Of a DNA stretch of 64,000 nt, positions 11,409-21,448 are shown in pieces; position 1 is the stretch's first letter; each line of letters begins with the position of its first letter. The notes below the pieces were generated by a model. That model was given only the letters and a program-made list of their open reading frames with translations. It did no database searches and was not told the origin of the DNA. This DNA is from Xiphydria camelus (taxonomy: Eukaryota; Arthropoda; Insecta; Hymenoptera; Xiphydriidae): contig OY783195.1 in NCBI GenBank assembly GCA_963678675.1, positions 16,213,342-16,277,341 on the forward strand. The letters run 5' to 3'. A program made the translations under genes and the position numbers.

Positions 11409-12770
11409 TACAGGGTATCCCATTTGAAACAATCCACCTAAATATCTCCTGAGGGGGGCAAGTGACAGGAAATTTTTAGAGACAAGTTGTAGGGTTTCTA
11501 GGGGGACATTTGATGCATGCATTTTTATGAACTTTCAAGGCCATGCTTGCAAGCTGCAAGCACAAGGGGCTTTTTATCAAATGGCAAACGCATTTTTCAC
11601 CCCAATGAAACTTGTCCGCCTTGATGAGTGGTTTTCAAATACCTCACCATTCATGTCAATTCCTTCGATTTTCCTCGAAAAATGCGACGAAAATGAGTTC
11701 TGGTATCAAACTGAAGATTCACATACCCTTGATGCATGTTGGCGTGGATAATTGTTCCGCTAATCCATTCACCAACCGTACTTATAGAATGTAAACAATA
11801 ACAAAGAATTCCCCATTACCTCGAGGATTCTGTTATTCGAAACAGTTTCAATTCAACCAGAATCGAGTTAGTATCGCCTGTAATTTCATTGAACATATTA
11901 CGATGTACTCAGCGAGTGAAATTGTGGGTATTTTACTCGTATTAGGAGAGTGCCGAGGATTCTATCGAGCCGCTGCCCGGACATATCGAGAACGGTACCC
12001 TAATCGCCGACGTCATCCCACACATGCAGTAATTCGCAACATTGAACGAAATTGTAGGAAAGGACGAATTTATCGACGACAGCATCTACAACAACAAGGC
12101 ATTAATCGTAATGATCCTTGAGCTATTGCCATTCTTGCTATGATTCACATGAAATCAGTTTGAGAGATATCGAACGAGAGTTAGGTGTACCATAGAGCAC
12201 CGTCCAAAGAATCCTCCGATCTGGCCACTACCATCCGTATCACATAATGTTGACTCAAGTATTGTCCGCGCAAGACCGACGGAATCGTGTCGACTTTTGT
12301 AATTGGGCCTCGCAAAGACTGAATGAAGATCCAAATTTTTTCCAGTACGTTCTCTTCAGTGACGAGGCAACGTTCCAGAGTACTGGTTCATTGAATCGAC
12401 ACAATTGTCATTATTGGTCAAGGCAAAATCCTCGCTGGAGTCAACACATTGATCATCAGCATCGTTGGAAAGTGAACGTGTGGTGCGGTATCGTCGATGA
12501 GCAAGTGATAGGTGCATACTTTTTTTATGGTAATGTCACCGGTCAGAATTACCTGGAATTCTTGCGTAATCAGTTACCAGCACTGATGGAGAACTCGAAC
12601 TTGCAGACGAGATAGAGAATGTGGTTTCAACAGGATGGCGCTCCGCCTCATTTCGCTCGAGCTGTGAGGAATCATCTGAATGGTGCCTTCCCGAATCGTT
12701 TGATTGGTCAGGGTCTTTACATTCCATGGCCTCCACTATCGCCGGATCTTACGCCACTTTAATTCCATGT
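11409..12770 (+). mobile_element. Decayed DD41D mariner-type element, 3' end missing
   Basis: The 5' tip TACAGGGTATCCC at 11409 begins the element. The transposase pseudogene follows at about 11903. The right TIR is absent: about one codon block after the third catalytic position the sequence changes to an unrelated TTAACCCTCTGTCGG tip at 12770. Confidence 0.75.
11903..12770 (+). pseudogene. DD41D Tc1/mariner-type transposase, broken
   Basis: Transposase for cut-and-paste at TA sites. The N-terminal part (MYSASEIVGILLVLGECRGF and on) resembles the DUF4817-type helix-turn-helix seen in the copy at 39 kb. It stops at 12119. From 12247 the catalytic core resumes with LFSDEATF (first Asp) and KVNVWCGIVDEQVIGAYFFY. 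After a stop at 12613 the frame continues with QQDGAPPHFA (second Asp) and PPLSPDLTPL. The codon expected to be the third Asp is now TAA, exactly 41 residues after the second. At least two premature stops and the lost catalytic residue make it inactive. Confidence 0.85.
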
Positions 12771-13024
12771 TAACCCTCTGTCGGTCTCACCCAAATGAAG
12801 TGGTCCAACCAACCCGGCTATTAAGGGTTAGTTGAGCCACAGTGTCATATTTATTATTTGTTGCAACTGCATTATGCTTATGTTTTCATGCAACTTTCTA
12901 ATAAATACTTGTATAGAATTGTTCTCTTAGTGGGATTTTAATATTTATGAAAGCATACATTTATGGAAAAAGATACTACAGTACTTAAAAAAAAAGTGGT
13001 CCAACTATCCCGAACTTACCCTAC

Positions 13025-14399
13025 ATTTCACCTTTGAATTGACGGAATAGAATACAAAATTTGCAAAAAATGTTTTCGCAGAACCTTGGGTGAAACAAAC
13101 AAATTTCTAGAACTGTGCAGTCGCAAAATAAGCTTAAACTGTTCCAGAATTTAACAAGATGACCTTCGAGGAAAGCAGCCTCCAAAAAACAACTATACGG
13201 ATGATGACATCAAAAAAGTTACCGACTTCATTTTGAAAATTTCACTTTACCAAAGTCATTATAGTAGACGAGACAGCAACAAGAAATATTTACCCCCGCA
13301 TTATACAATAGCAAAACTGTATAATCACTATCTGACCGAATCTGATCATATTGCTATCAGTCGTACTAACAAGTTTGAGGAAATGTTCCGTTCTATGAAT
13401 ATTAGGATTAAAAGACCAAGCAAAAATACTTGCAGAAAATGTGACAAACTGAAAATGAAAATGAACTTGTCCGTTAGCCTGGAAGAAAAAACAATACTTC
13501 AAGAGGAGCTAGATTCACACTTGAAAGTGACTGATGACTATTATAAGTCGAAATCGCAAGATAAGAAGTTATCAAAAAACGACAGATCGAAGAAAACCCA
13601 TGCAGCAATGTCTTCCGACTCCTCAACTTTTATCTGGAATAATGTTTTATCTGAGACAGTTATGGACATTCAATTTAACGGATTTCATTTTTTTTCCATT
13701 TCATTTTTTAAATTTTCGTTTCGGACTGTTAAAAGTCCATGACTGTGATGTAAATCAGGCCCACTGTTTTATGTGCACGAAGCCGTAGCTGGCAGAGGAG
13801 CAATTCAAATCGGATCACGTTTATACCAGTTCTTCAATAGCCTTCCTAATTACGTCGAGGAGATTACGCTGCATTCAGACTCTTGTGCGGGCCAAAATAA
13901 GAATGCCCATATGATTGCAATATATTTCTCTATATTGAGATTCCATCCATCACTCAAAGTAATAAAAAGCACAAATTTTTGGTTCCCGGGCATACTCATA
14001 TGTAGTGTGACGGGGATCATGCACTCATTGAGAAAACAAAGAAGCGTACAGAAGCGCCTATTCACCATCCTCGGAACTGGTATCGACTGGTTCGATGTAC
14101 TGGAAAAAAAACATCCTTTCAAAGTCATCGAAATGGACCAATCAACATTTTTTGACTTCGCAAAACTACTAAAAAATAAACTGCAAATGAAGAAAAAGGA
14201 TGATTCTGAAAATCCATTTTATTGGCGCAATGTTCGAGAAATAAGAGTAGAAAAAAATAAAATGGGAATTATGTTTTTCAAGACAAGCATAAATGAAAAT
14301 TACAGAAGTGTTTCATTTAGGAAGCGAGGACCTCTACCCAATTTGGTTCCTGAACTACAGTATGCTGGCCCAGTTTCAATTTCCGAAAAAAAAGGCTAA
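13025..14399 (+). pseudogene. DUF7869-like transposon-associated protein, frameshifted
   Basis: Conserved pieces in order: KICKKCFRRTLGE near 13050, then SHYSRRDSNKKYLPP (about 13257), TCRKCDKLK (about 13430), [10 protein letters not shown] (about 13740), HEAVAGRGA (about 13775), LHSDSCAGQNKN (about 13870) and a PGHTHM-like motif. The order matches the widespread arthropod family carrying a DUF7869 domain, thought to be transposon-derived with an RNase H-like core. The frame is broken several times: near 13740-13780, near 13990 (the PGH segment lies one frame over) and again near 14100. It sits directly after a TTAACCCTCTGTCGG tip at 12770, which might be the left end of its element; no right end is seen. 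Confidence 0.6.
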
Positions 14400-15114
14400 C
14401 GTTCAACTGTACCCTATATTTCGGATGTATTTTGGGATTTTTACTAAACGCTGCCAACCACTAATGGCAAGGACATACCTACTTAGTTCTTCATTGCATT
14501 GTTTTAATCTTTCATAGTGTATTTTTTTCATTTTTGGTAAAGTTATAAAGTTTTTGTTTTGCGAAGTTTGAATTTTATTTATGATAGTATGGTGTTAAAT
14601 GTGAATACTAAAATAAGTACAATTTTTGGTATATCCATAAAGGGATATGTCCCTTTTTTTTCAATTTTTCCAAAAATTGAAAAATCTTTGGAACTTATCA
14701 CTTGAATATAAAACGAAGAGTGTATTTGTATCTTAGTCTGAAAATTTGAGTATCATAAATGATAAGCCTGATTTATAATTTATATCAAAACTTTAAGTTA
14801 ATCTCCTGAACACTCAAAAATCGACTTATCTCCTTTTTCCCCGGCACCACGAAATTCCAGATTTTCCAAAATTCTAATCGCTTGACACTATGCTATATAA
14901 ATATCTGCTGTGCTTTTAAAAGCATGGAACGCAGACTTTCGATTTGAACAAAACAACAATAGAAGTATATACTTCTTGTCAAAAAGCTGGAGAGATTTCA
15001 GGGTAGTAGTTACCTACAATATCGTCCCTAATAAGAAAAGTGAATAACTCCACTTTTTGGCCAAAATGGAATTTTAACCAAAAAACCTATATTTTGTTTA
15101 AAAAAAACGGTTTT
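14400..15114. other. AT-rich tail, nothing recognised
   Basis: No domain, repeat end or RNA gene visible. It may include the 3' non-coding part of the preceding element. Confidence 0.4.
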
Positions 15115-15856
15115 TCCTCACTCATGCCCATTTCGAGGCCTTTTCCAGTCTACTTTTAGACCGTAAGATGGCGTTTTTCCCGCGTGATACCGACTAGGAG
15201 TCCGTAGACTATTAAAAACACTTTACTCGGACTGATGCGAATACATACAAGTCGAAGTGGGTCCTTTTATCAAATTGACGAACGGAACGTGAAATGAGCA
15301 GAGTATAGCTATCTCACTTTGTCAGCTGACACTGTTGCACTCTGATTGGCGCGATTGCTTAGTCTGAAGTGGGTCTTTTTCAAATTGATGATCGCAACGT
15401 GAAATTAACCTTATCGAATCGATTCATTCGAGTCGACTGACGGACGCACGAGAGTATACCGAACCTATAAGTGTAAAATCAAAATATGGAGAGAAAAAGC
15501 GTCATTATCCCGAACAGCGATGAAGAAGGCCTCGAATTTCAAAATATCGTGAAGCAAGAGCTGAATTGTACTTCGACATCAAGTGTAGAGATAAATTTAC
15601 ATTCGTTGAGTTATCAAGAGAATGTAGAAAGTGATAATAACCTCGCTGACGACAACAACATCCCGCAGGATGTGCTCAATGAAGCTCGTGAGGCTGAGTT
15701 TATAAAATTGCTTTAGATTTTTGGTATTTTTTCAATGGGGGGCTCCGCCTTATTATAGCCTTCGGCGAGCCCCGTCACCCCACCACCCCTCGTGCTACGA
15801 CTTGAACACAGTCTGAAAAAGCCTCGGATTACCGCCTTATGACATAAGATACTATT
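15115..15856 (+). mobile_element. T|T-inserting element, complete copy (DINE/Helentron-like)
   Basis: Starts TCCTCACTCATGCCC and ends CATAAGATACTATT, with T on both flanks and no duplication. Near the 3' end lies a GC-rich hairpin (GGGGCTC...GCCTTCGGCGAGCCCC region, about 15738-15772), then ACACAGTCTGAAAAA. Absence of a target duplication, insertion between two T and a hairpin close to the 3' end recall Helentron-related DINE elements. The class is inferred, not proven. Confidence 0.55.
15486..15716 (+). CDS. Hypothetical 76-residue acidic protein in the T|T element
   Basis: Opens MERKSVIIPNSDEEGLEF and is acidic and serine/asparagine-rich, with no motif I recognise. It is the only frame of note in this element and ends shortly before the 3' hairpin. 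It could be a truncated N-terminus or chance. Confidence 0.25.
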   Translation: MERKSVIIPNSDEEGLEFQNIVKQELNCTSTSSVEINLHSLSYQENVESDNNLADDNNIPQDVLNEAREAEFIKLL

Positions 15857-16036
15857 TCTTCTCTTCTGTAAAATTTGCTAAAACGCAGATAGGCATTTTT
15901 CTTATTAGGGCGACGATATAAAGGATTATAGGTAGAACCCACACATACAGAATACTTTTGACCTCATTACAAATAGTAAATATATATGTATACTGTGTAA
16001 TTACGAGGAATCTAATCTGATGATAGGATAATATGA

Positions 16037-17294
16037 TACACTACGCAACAAAATTATCGCAACAACTTATTTTACTCTAAAAATTGTCAAACTTCGGAAG
16101 CCCGTAGCACAGCGAAAAATTATCGTATCCCTATCTTTTTTTTTAAAATTAAAGCTTAAAATCTCAGCTTTACTACCCCAAGTTTATTTTTCGATTTAAA
16201 GCACCGAGAGATTAAGAGACCCTGAAAATCAAGGTCATCTTTTGAAACTTAAAAATTTGCAAGGTTTGCGCATTGACACGGAGTTACAAAAATTTTTTTT
16301 TCAAATTTTGATCACAGAAAATAAAAGTTCAACTCTTTACCTTTAATTATAAAAAAAATTTTTACTTTCCGATTTTTCTACGACATTCTACAGCGTTTTA
16401 AATAAAAAACTGAAAATCCCGGTTTTTGGGAGTATTACTCAACTGAACATCAATTGCGCAATTTTTTTTGAACTTATACATTTTTGTTTCGAATTATTGG
16501 AGGTCGTATATTGTGTCCAGGTATACCTGGACTACTTCTTCAGGGATTTTGGTATCGAGATGGGGACATTGAGGCGAAGTTACATAGAAGCCGTTCGTAA
16601 GTTAACACGGGGTATTGGGACCAAGTTAGACATTGATCGCGAGTTAATCGGGACATTGGGGCCAAGTTAGAGGTCGCCGAAAAGGTATTGCACGTATGTT
16701 AACTTACTGTACAAGTGTACCTGGACGAGTTCTATAGGAAGTTTCGTGTTCGAACGGTATTTTCACTCCTGAATATCGAAAAATTTTGTAGGCCATCATC
16801 TGTTCTTTGAGAAAAAATTCATATGAAAGCGATGCATTTCGATACCCCAATAAAGCCCATGCATTTGTCTTTAAAAATATGATTATTTGTCGCGTTACCT
16901 GGGCCCTGTAACATGGGGAAAAAACGGGATTTTCAGTTTTTTATTTAAAATGCTGTAGAATGGCGTAGAAAAATCGGAAAGTAAACATTTTTTAAAATTA
17001 AAGGTAAAGAGTTGAACTTTCATTTTCTGTGATCAGAATTTGAAAAAAAAATTTTTGTAACTCCGTGTCAAAATGCTCAAACTTTGCAAATTTTTAAGTT
17101 TCAAAAGATGACCTTGATTTTCAGGGTCTCTTAATCTCTCGGTGCTTTAAATCGAAAAATAAACTTTGGGATAGTAAAGCTGAGATTTTAAGCTTTAATT
17201 TTAAAAAACGATAGGGATACGATGATTTTTCGCTGTGCTACGGGCTTCCGAAGTTTGAAAATTTTTAGAGTAGAATAAGTTGTTGCGTAGTGTA
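16037..17294. mobile_element. 1.26-kb miniature element with ~380-bp TIRs
   Basis: Arms of about 380 bp (16037-16430 and 16920-17294) are inverted copies with tips TACACTACGCAAC / GTTGCGTAGTGTA, suggesting a TA target and mariner-type mobilisation. The unique centre of about 490 bp encodes nothing recognisable. A short deletion distinguishes the right tip from the left. Confidence 0.75.
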
Positions 17295-18777
17295 TATAGC
17301 ACTCTGAAGACTTTAGGATGTATGGTATTGGGCAATAACCCGAGGTCGCCATGCGATTGGTTAAAATAATGTGCAGGCAGAGCCTGGAAAATGTTTCGCG
17401 AGAAGATTCCTAGTGTCTGATCTAATCTAGTCGCCTAACAATAAGTCAGATACTAAAGATTTTCTCTCAAAACAAACCGAACACTGCGCGTTATTATAGC
17501 TATACGACACCCTTGGTCTTCGACCAATATAGAGCGAAGGCTCGTGAATACCCCCCCCCCCCTTCCCCTCCGTGGGAATTTCTGACCCACATATTTTTTT
17601 GTTGATTTTGCCATGTAGTTTAAGGTTTCAGTTGTTTGCCTCTTGTCAATTACAGCATATCTCGGAAAAACGTGGAAAACTACAGTGTTCCGTCGCACTG
17701 AGCGACGGAATTCGGAAGGTCGATTCATACCCCTTAATAGGGTCTGTAGATCACAAGTTCCAAGTTCTAGAAATTCTATTGACATCACAATAGAACAGAC
17801 AATCAATCGATATGCCAAATGCACCGGCGGTATAGTGGGTTGCAGCAGAAATTTCTGGGCATATGCACGATGGTGTATTACAAGGCATGAACGTGCTAAA
17901 TATGTAGAATTGGCATTTGAAAAAGCAAGTATGTTACATTCATCAGAATCCTCTCACCGAGACATGCAAATAGGAGAAACGTAACGAAGTGAGCAAAGTG
18001 TCTTGAAAGTAATTGAAGCTATTGAGTGATATATCAATCTATTTGAAGTTAATGACAAGGATTCTTTGTTCTGTTTATCATCTGGAAGGCCTGCACCTGA
18101 ATCGGTGGAAGAAGATTTACTCAATGTAGATATTCTGGGGAAAGCTGCATACAACACTTTCCTACAAGACAGATTTATTTTAAAGAATAAATAATTTCAT
18201 GAACCACTGAAGAGACAAAAGCTTAAAACTTTTAAGAGTATTCAAGAGAAGATAATTGTTACGTCCTCTCATTAGTTGAGATAAGAGCAGAAAGAAATAT
18301 TTTTGGTCGAGCTTTGCTCCTGTCCCAGGAACGTCAAATTAGCCTAGAGATGCTGTTATCCTATCCATTAGGACCAGTACCATGGGCATTAGCAACTGCT
18401 GATGGGTGTCCTACAAAAACAGACAAGGCCAAACTACTCCATGCTTTGGAGATCAAGGGTGCGGTAAATGAACCTCCTAAGGTTGAAGAATGCATTTATA
18501 TGATTGATGGCATAGCTTACTTTCAAGCTCTAAGTAATATGCCAGAAACCTTTGGTGAGCTCGCCGAGATAGTCTTAAGCCGCTTTCCAAAATGCAAGAG
18601 GTTAGATTTGGTGACGGATACTTACTCAGATGTATCTATTAAAAACATTGAGGGACTAAGAAAGGGCCGTGGAGATACCTAAGACCAAGGTTCCTCGGGA
18701 TTGGAAAAAATTCCTCAGTAATGACAAAAACAAGGAACAACTTGTCAACCTTCTACATAATGAATGGAAACAAGACA

Positions 18778-19658
18778 TACAGGGTGACATTTTGAAAACT
18801 TGCAACCCCAATATCTCAGAAAGTTACAGAGATTTTCTAATAACAAAAAATACAATTTCGGCAGTGGAGAGGGGGAACCAAAATGACATAATCGGAGACG
18901 CACCCCCTACAACCCCCTTAGGGATAGCCTCCCCAACTTTGTAATCTTAAATTGCAACCCCCCATGTATGATACAACGTTGGAAAAAGCTCTTTAAAAAT
19001 TCTTTACAACAACACCAAATTTTGGTACCTTTCGATGAGTAGTTTTCGCGCAAATCGAGAAAGAAACTGTAGAAGTAAGTTTTCAATTTATTTATTAAAA
19101 GTCAATTACGTTACAATAAATTTTCGAAATGATTTCCATTAATTTTTCGAACTTTTTCAAATGTTCTTGAAATTTTGCGACATTCTTGCGTAATTCTCTC
19201 TTTCAGTTGGTTAATGCTTGCTGGTGTAGTTTGAAAAACAATAGATTTCAGATGTCCCCATAAGGAGAAATCATACAGACTCAGATCAGGTGATGGAAAT
19301 CATTTCGAAAATTTATTGTAATGTAATTGACCTTTAGTAAATAAATTAACAAAACTTACTTCTAGCAGTTTCTTTCTCGATTTTCGCGAAAACTACTCAT
19401 CGATCGAAAGGTACCAAAATTTGGTGTTGTAAAACATTTTTAAAGAGCTTTTTCCAACGCTATACCGCACATAGGGGGTTGCTATTTAAGATTACAAAGT
19501 TGGGGGGGCTACCCCTAAGGGGGTTGGAGGGGGTGCGTCTCCGATTATGTCATTTTGGTTCCCTCTCTCTACTGCTGAAACCGTATTCTATTTTTTTAGA
19601 AAATCTCTGTAACTTTCTGAGATATTGGGGTGGCAAGTTTTCAAAATGTCACCCTGTA
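18778..19658. mobile_element. DD41D mariner-type derivative with ~350-bp TIRs
   Basis: An 881-bp element with TACAGGGTGACATTTTG tips and a TA target. The two arms (about 18778-19131 and 19305-19658) include inverted copies of the last transposase codons, so the palindrome extends into coding sequence. It interrupts the pseudogene above and is therefore younger. Confidence 0.85.
19105..19292 (-). pseudogene. C-terminal third of a DD41D transposase
   Basis: On the minus strand the frame reads SPDLSLYDFSLWGHLKSIVF and ends GNHFENLL. The Asp of YDFSLWG corresponds to the third catalytic Asp. The first two catalytic residues and the DNA-binding domain are deleted. Confidence 0.7.
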
Positions 19659-19790
19659 TATGCCCACTATTTTCATGGTAGAAATCTTTACTCATCACAC
19701 ATAATTATCAATGCATGTTGTTTACTAGCGAAAACGGTTCAACTGTGAATTATACGATACAAGAAGAGCTATACTCTTCACAAGAGTTGG

Positions 19791-20217
19791 AAAAGGAGCA
19801 CGCGGAAAGTGAAGACGAGAACGAAAACCTGGCATGGGAAGATGGGAGTAGGTCCGGAGGTAAGAAAACAAATCAACGAAGAGGAAATTGGATGATGGAA
19901 TGAAGGAAGTTTACCTACACGCAACACATGAGGTTGGTTTCGAGAGGATAAAGGCTGTTATCTGATGGCATTAAACGCCTCGATTGCAGATATTTTTTTA
20001 AAGACATTTAATACGTAAATATACCAGAACGTGACCAAGAGAATACGTGAGCCCAAATCCCCTACAGCCTCCGCCGATAGCGCAGGAGATCGACAATCAC
20101 GTAATAGATTTTGTAAAGCTAAGGCCAGTTGATACGATGTTAAGAGCTCATAAGACATGCACACCTAACAGCGAACAAGCGAAGAAAGCGATTTCTAAAA
20201 ATACTCTAGTATCAGGT
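19791..20217 (+). repeat. Repeat unit shared with the 21.4-24.3 kb inverted repeat
   Basis: Sequence from about 19785 matches 21449-21770 directly and 23880-24310 inverted. It is cut at 20217 by the AGGT element; the unit resumes at 21403. Short frames here are not supported as genes. Confidence 0.65.
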
Positions 20218-21402
20218 GAGGGGTCTAGTTGCAAAACCGGCAATATCCACTTTTTGGCGAAATTGAGTTATTGGCGGGAATGTGTTCTTATTGTATTTCT
20301 GATCGACTTGTAGTGTCGTTTGGCTGCAAATTCGGCTCAATTATACTTAAAAATGAGGTTAAAATTTCGGTTTAGTTGCAAACCCGGCAATCTCCAACCG
20401 CGGTTGAGTTTCAGAAACGGCAATCTCCATTTCGACCTATCGGAACAGACGCGGCTCTGAATCAGAAGTCATATGTTTCTGTCATTTTGTCACTCATCTG
20501 CTCGGAAGCGCAGCATCCTGATTTGCACTGCGTGCAACAATAATAACAATCCTTTCAACAGTCGTCCATTACAACAAAAAATATTGTTCCGACAAACGAT
20601 GGTCGGAATTCTGATTATCGATCCTTAGTAATTAGTATTACCGCGATCATTTTAACTCGTTAATCTAGGGTCAATCTCGACATATTCTGGTTCGAGGGGA
20701 GCTTCATTATCGTAATGATGCAGGAATTGCCAAGAGCATTTGCAAACCTTGCAAAAACATAAAGAACATCAACCCTAACATAATAGAAAAGGGTGTTCCT
20801 GTTACAACTGCAAAACTAAGAGACGTTGAGAAACTGTTGATCAAACATTACGGTTTATCAGTAGCAAACGCTGGAGGCACTAGAATTTTTCAAAAACGTT
20901 TTAGCCACTGCAAGACGCGAAGGTGCTGAAGACATCGTCGAAGGCGATGAAGCTGGGTGTGCTGAAATAGAAGACCTGATTATTTAGTTATGTACCATTT
21001 TCAGTTAGCCATGTCAACCTACCTGACTACATTAACCTACCACTGTATTCTAAGGAAAATAAATATTGATTTCAGTTGATCGCACTTTATCTTTACTCTA
21101 TTTCTTATAAAACGCCAAGAAAAGTTAGTTTCAAAACCGATAATTTTTTAACTAAGCTGCAAAACCGGCAGTTTCAAAATGTCACTTGCAAAATTGGCAA
21201 TCTTAAATTTTCAATCCCATACTACTCAAAATTTATTGCAAATTCTGGTTTCTGCTTAATATCAAGTGATATGGATACATATGAGCTTGTTTTCGTTCAA
21301 CAATGACGAACTTAAGTTATTCAGTTACCGAGTTATCAAAAATTCAGCTCTCCTATAAAATTTGCCAAAATGGAGATTGCCGGTTTTGCAGCTAGACCCC
21401 TC
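20218..21402. mobile_element. 1.2-kb element flanked by AGGT, tips GAGGGGTCTAG
   Basis: AGGT occurs at 20214-20217 and 21403-21406. The uninterrupted site TATCAGGTATG is present near 21760, confirming a 4-bp duplication. Tips are GAGGGGTCTAGTTGCAAAAC and its reverse complement with one change. Subterminal GCAAAACCGGCAAT-like motifs recur several times at both ends (about 20230, 20372, 21140, 21160 and 21380). A degraded coding tail (KGVPVTTAKLRDVEKLL, about 20790) may be a transposase remnant of unknown family. Confidence 0.75.
20700..20990 (+). pseudogene. Degraded coding remnant inside the AGGT element
   Basis: The clearest stretch reads KGVPVTTAKLRDVEKLL then KHYGLSVANAGG before stops and shifts. 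It lies between the two arms where an autonomous element would have its transposase. I do not recognise the family. Confidence 0.3.
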
Positions 21403-21448
21403 AGGTATGTAATTCTCAATTCCTTCGTTTTGCTAACACACTGTCAGA

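Larger units (their letters stand above)
17577..19790 (+). pseudogene. Uncharacterised invertebrate protein family, decayed and split
   Basis: Fragments occur in the order of a large family of uncharacterised, transposon-associated-looking invertebrate proteins. They are IEQTINRYAKCTGGIVG (about 17790), SLFCLSSGRPAPESVEEDLL (about 18070), LKTFKSIQEKI (about 18225), YPLGPVPWALATADG (about 18360), YMIDGIAYFQALSN (about 18500) and SDVSIKNIEGLRKG (about 18630). The IDG...DVSIKN region resembles PIN/FEN-type nuclease folds, but that is inference. Several stops and frameshifts are present. Translation is interrupted at 18778 by a transposon and the match resumes at 19659 (HGRNLYSS, then LFTSENGSTVNY to about 19790). 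The gene is dead. Confidence 0.6.

Noticed and set aside
19479..19748. 89-residue frame ending near 19748
   Set aside because: It is a read-through of the right arm of a mariner derivative into pseudogene sequence.
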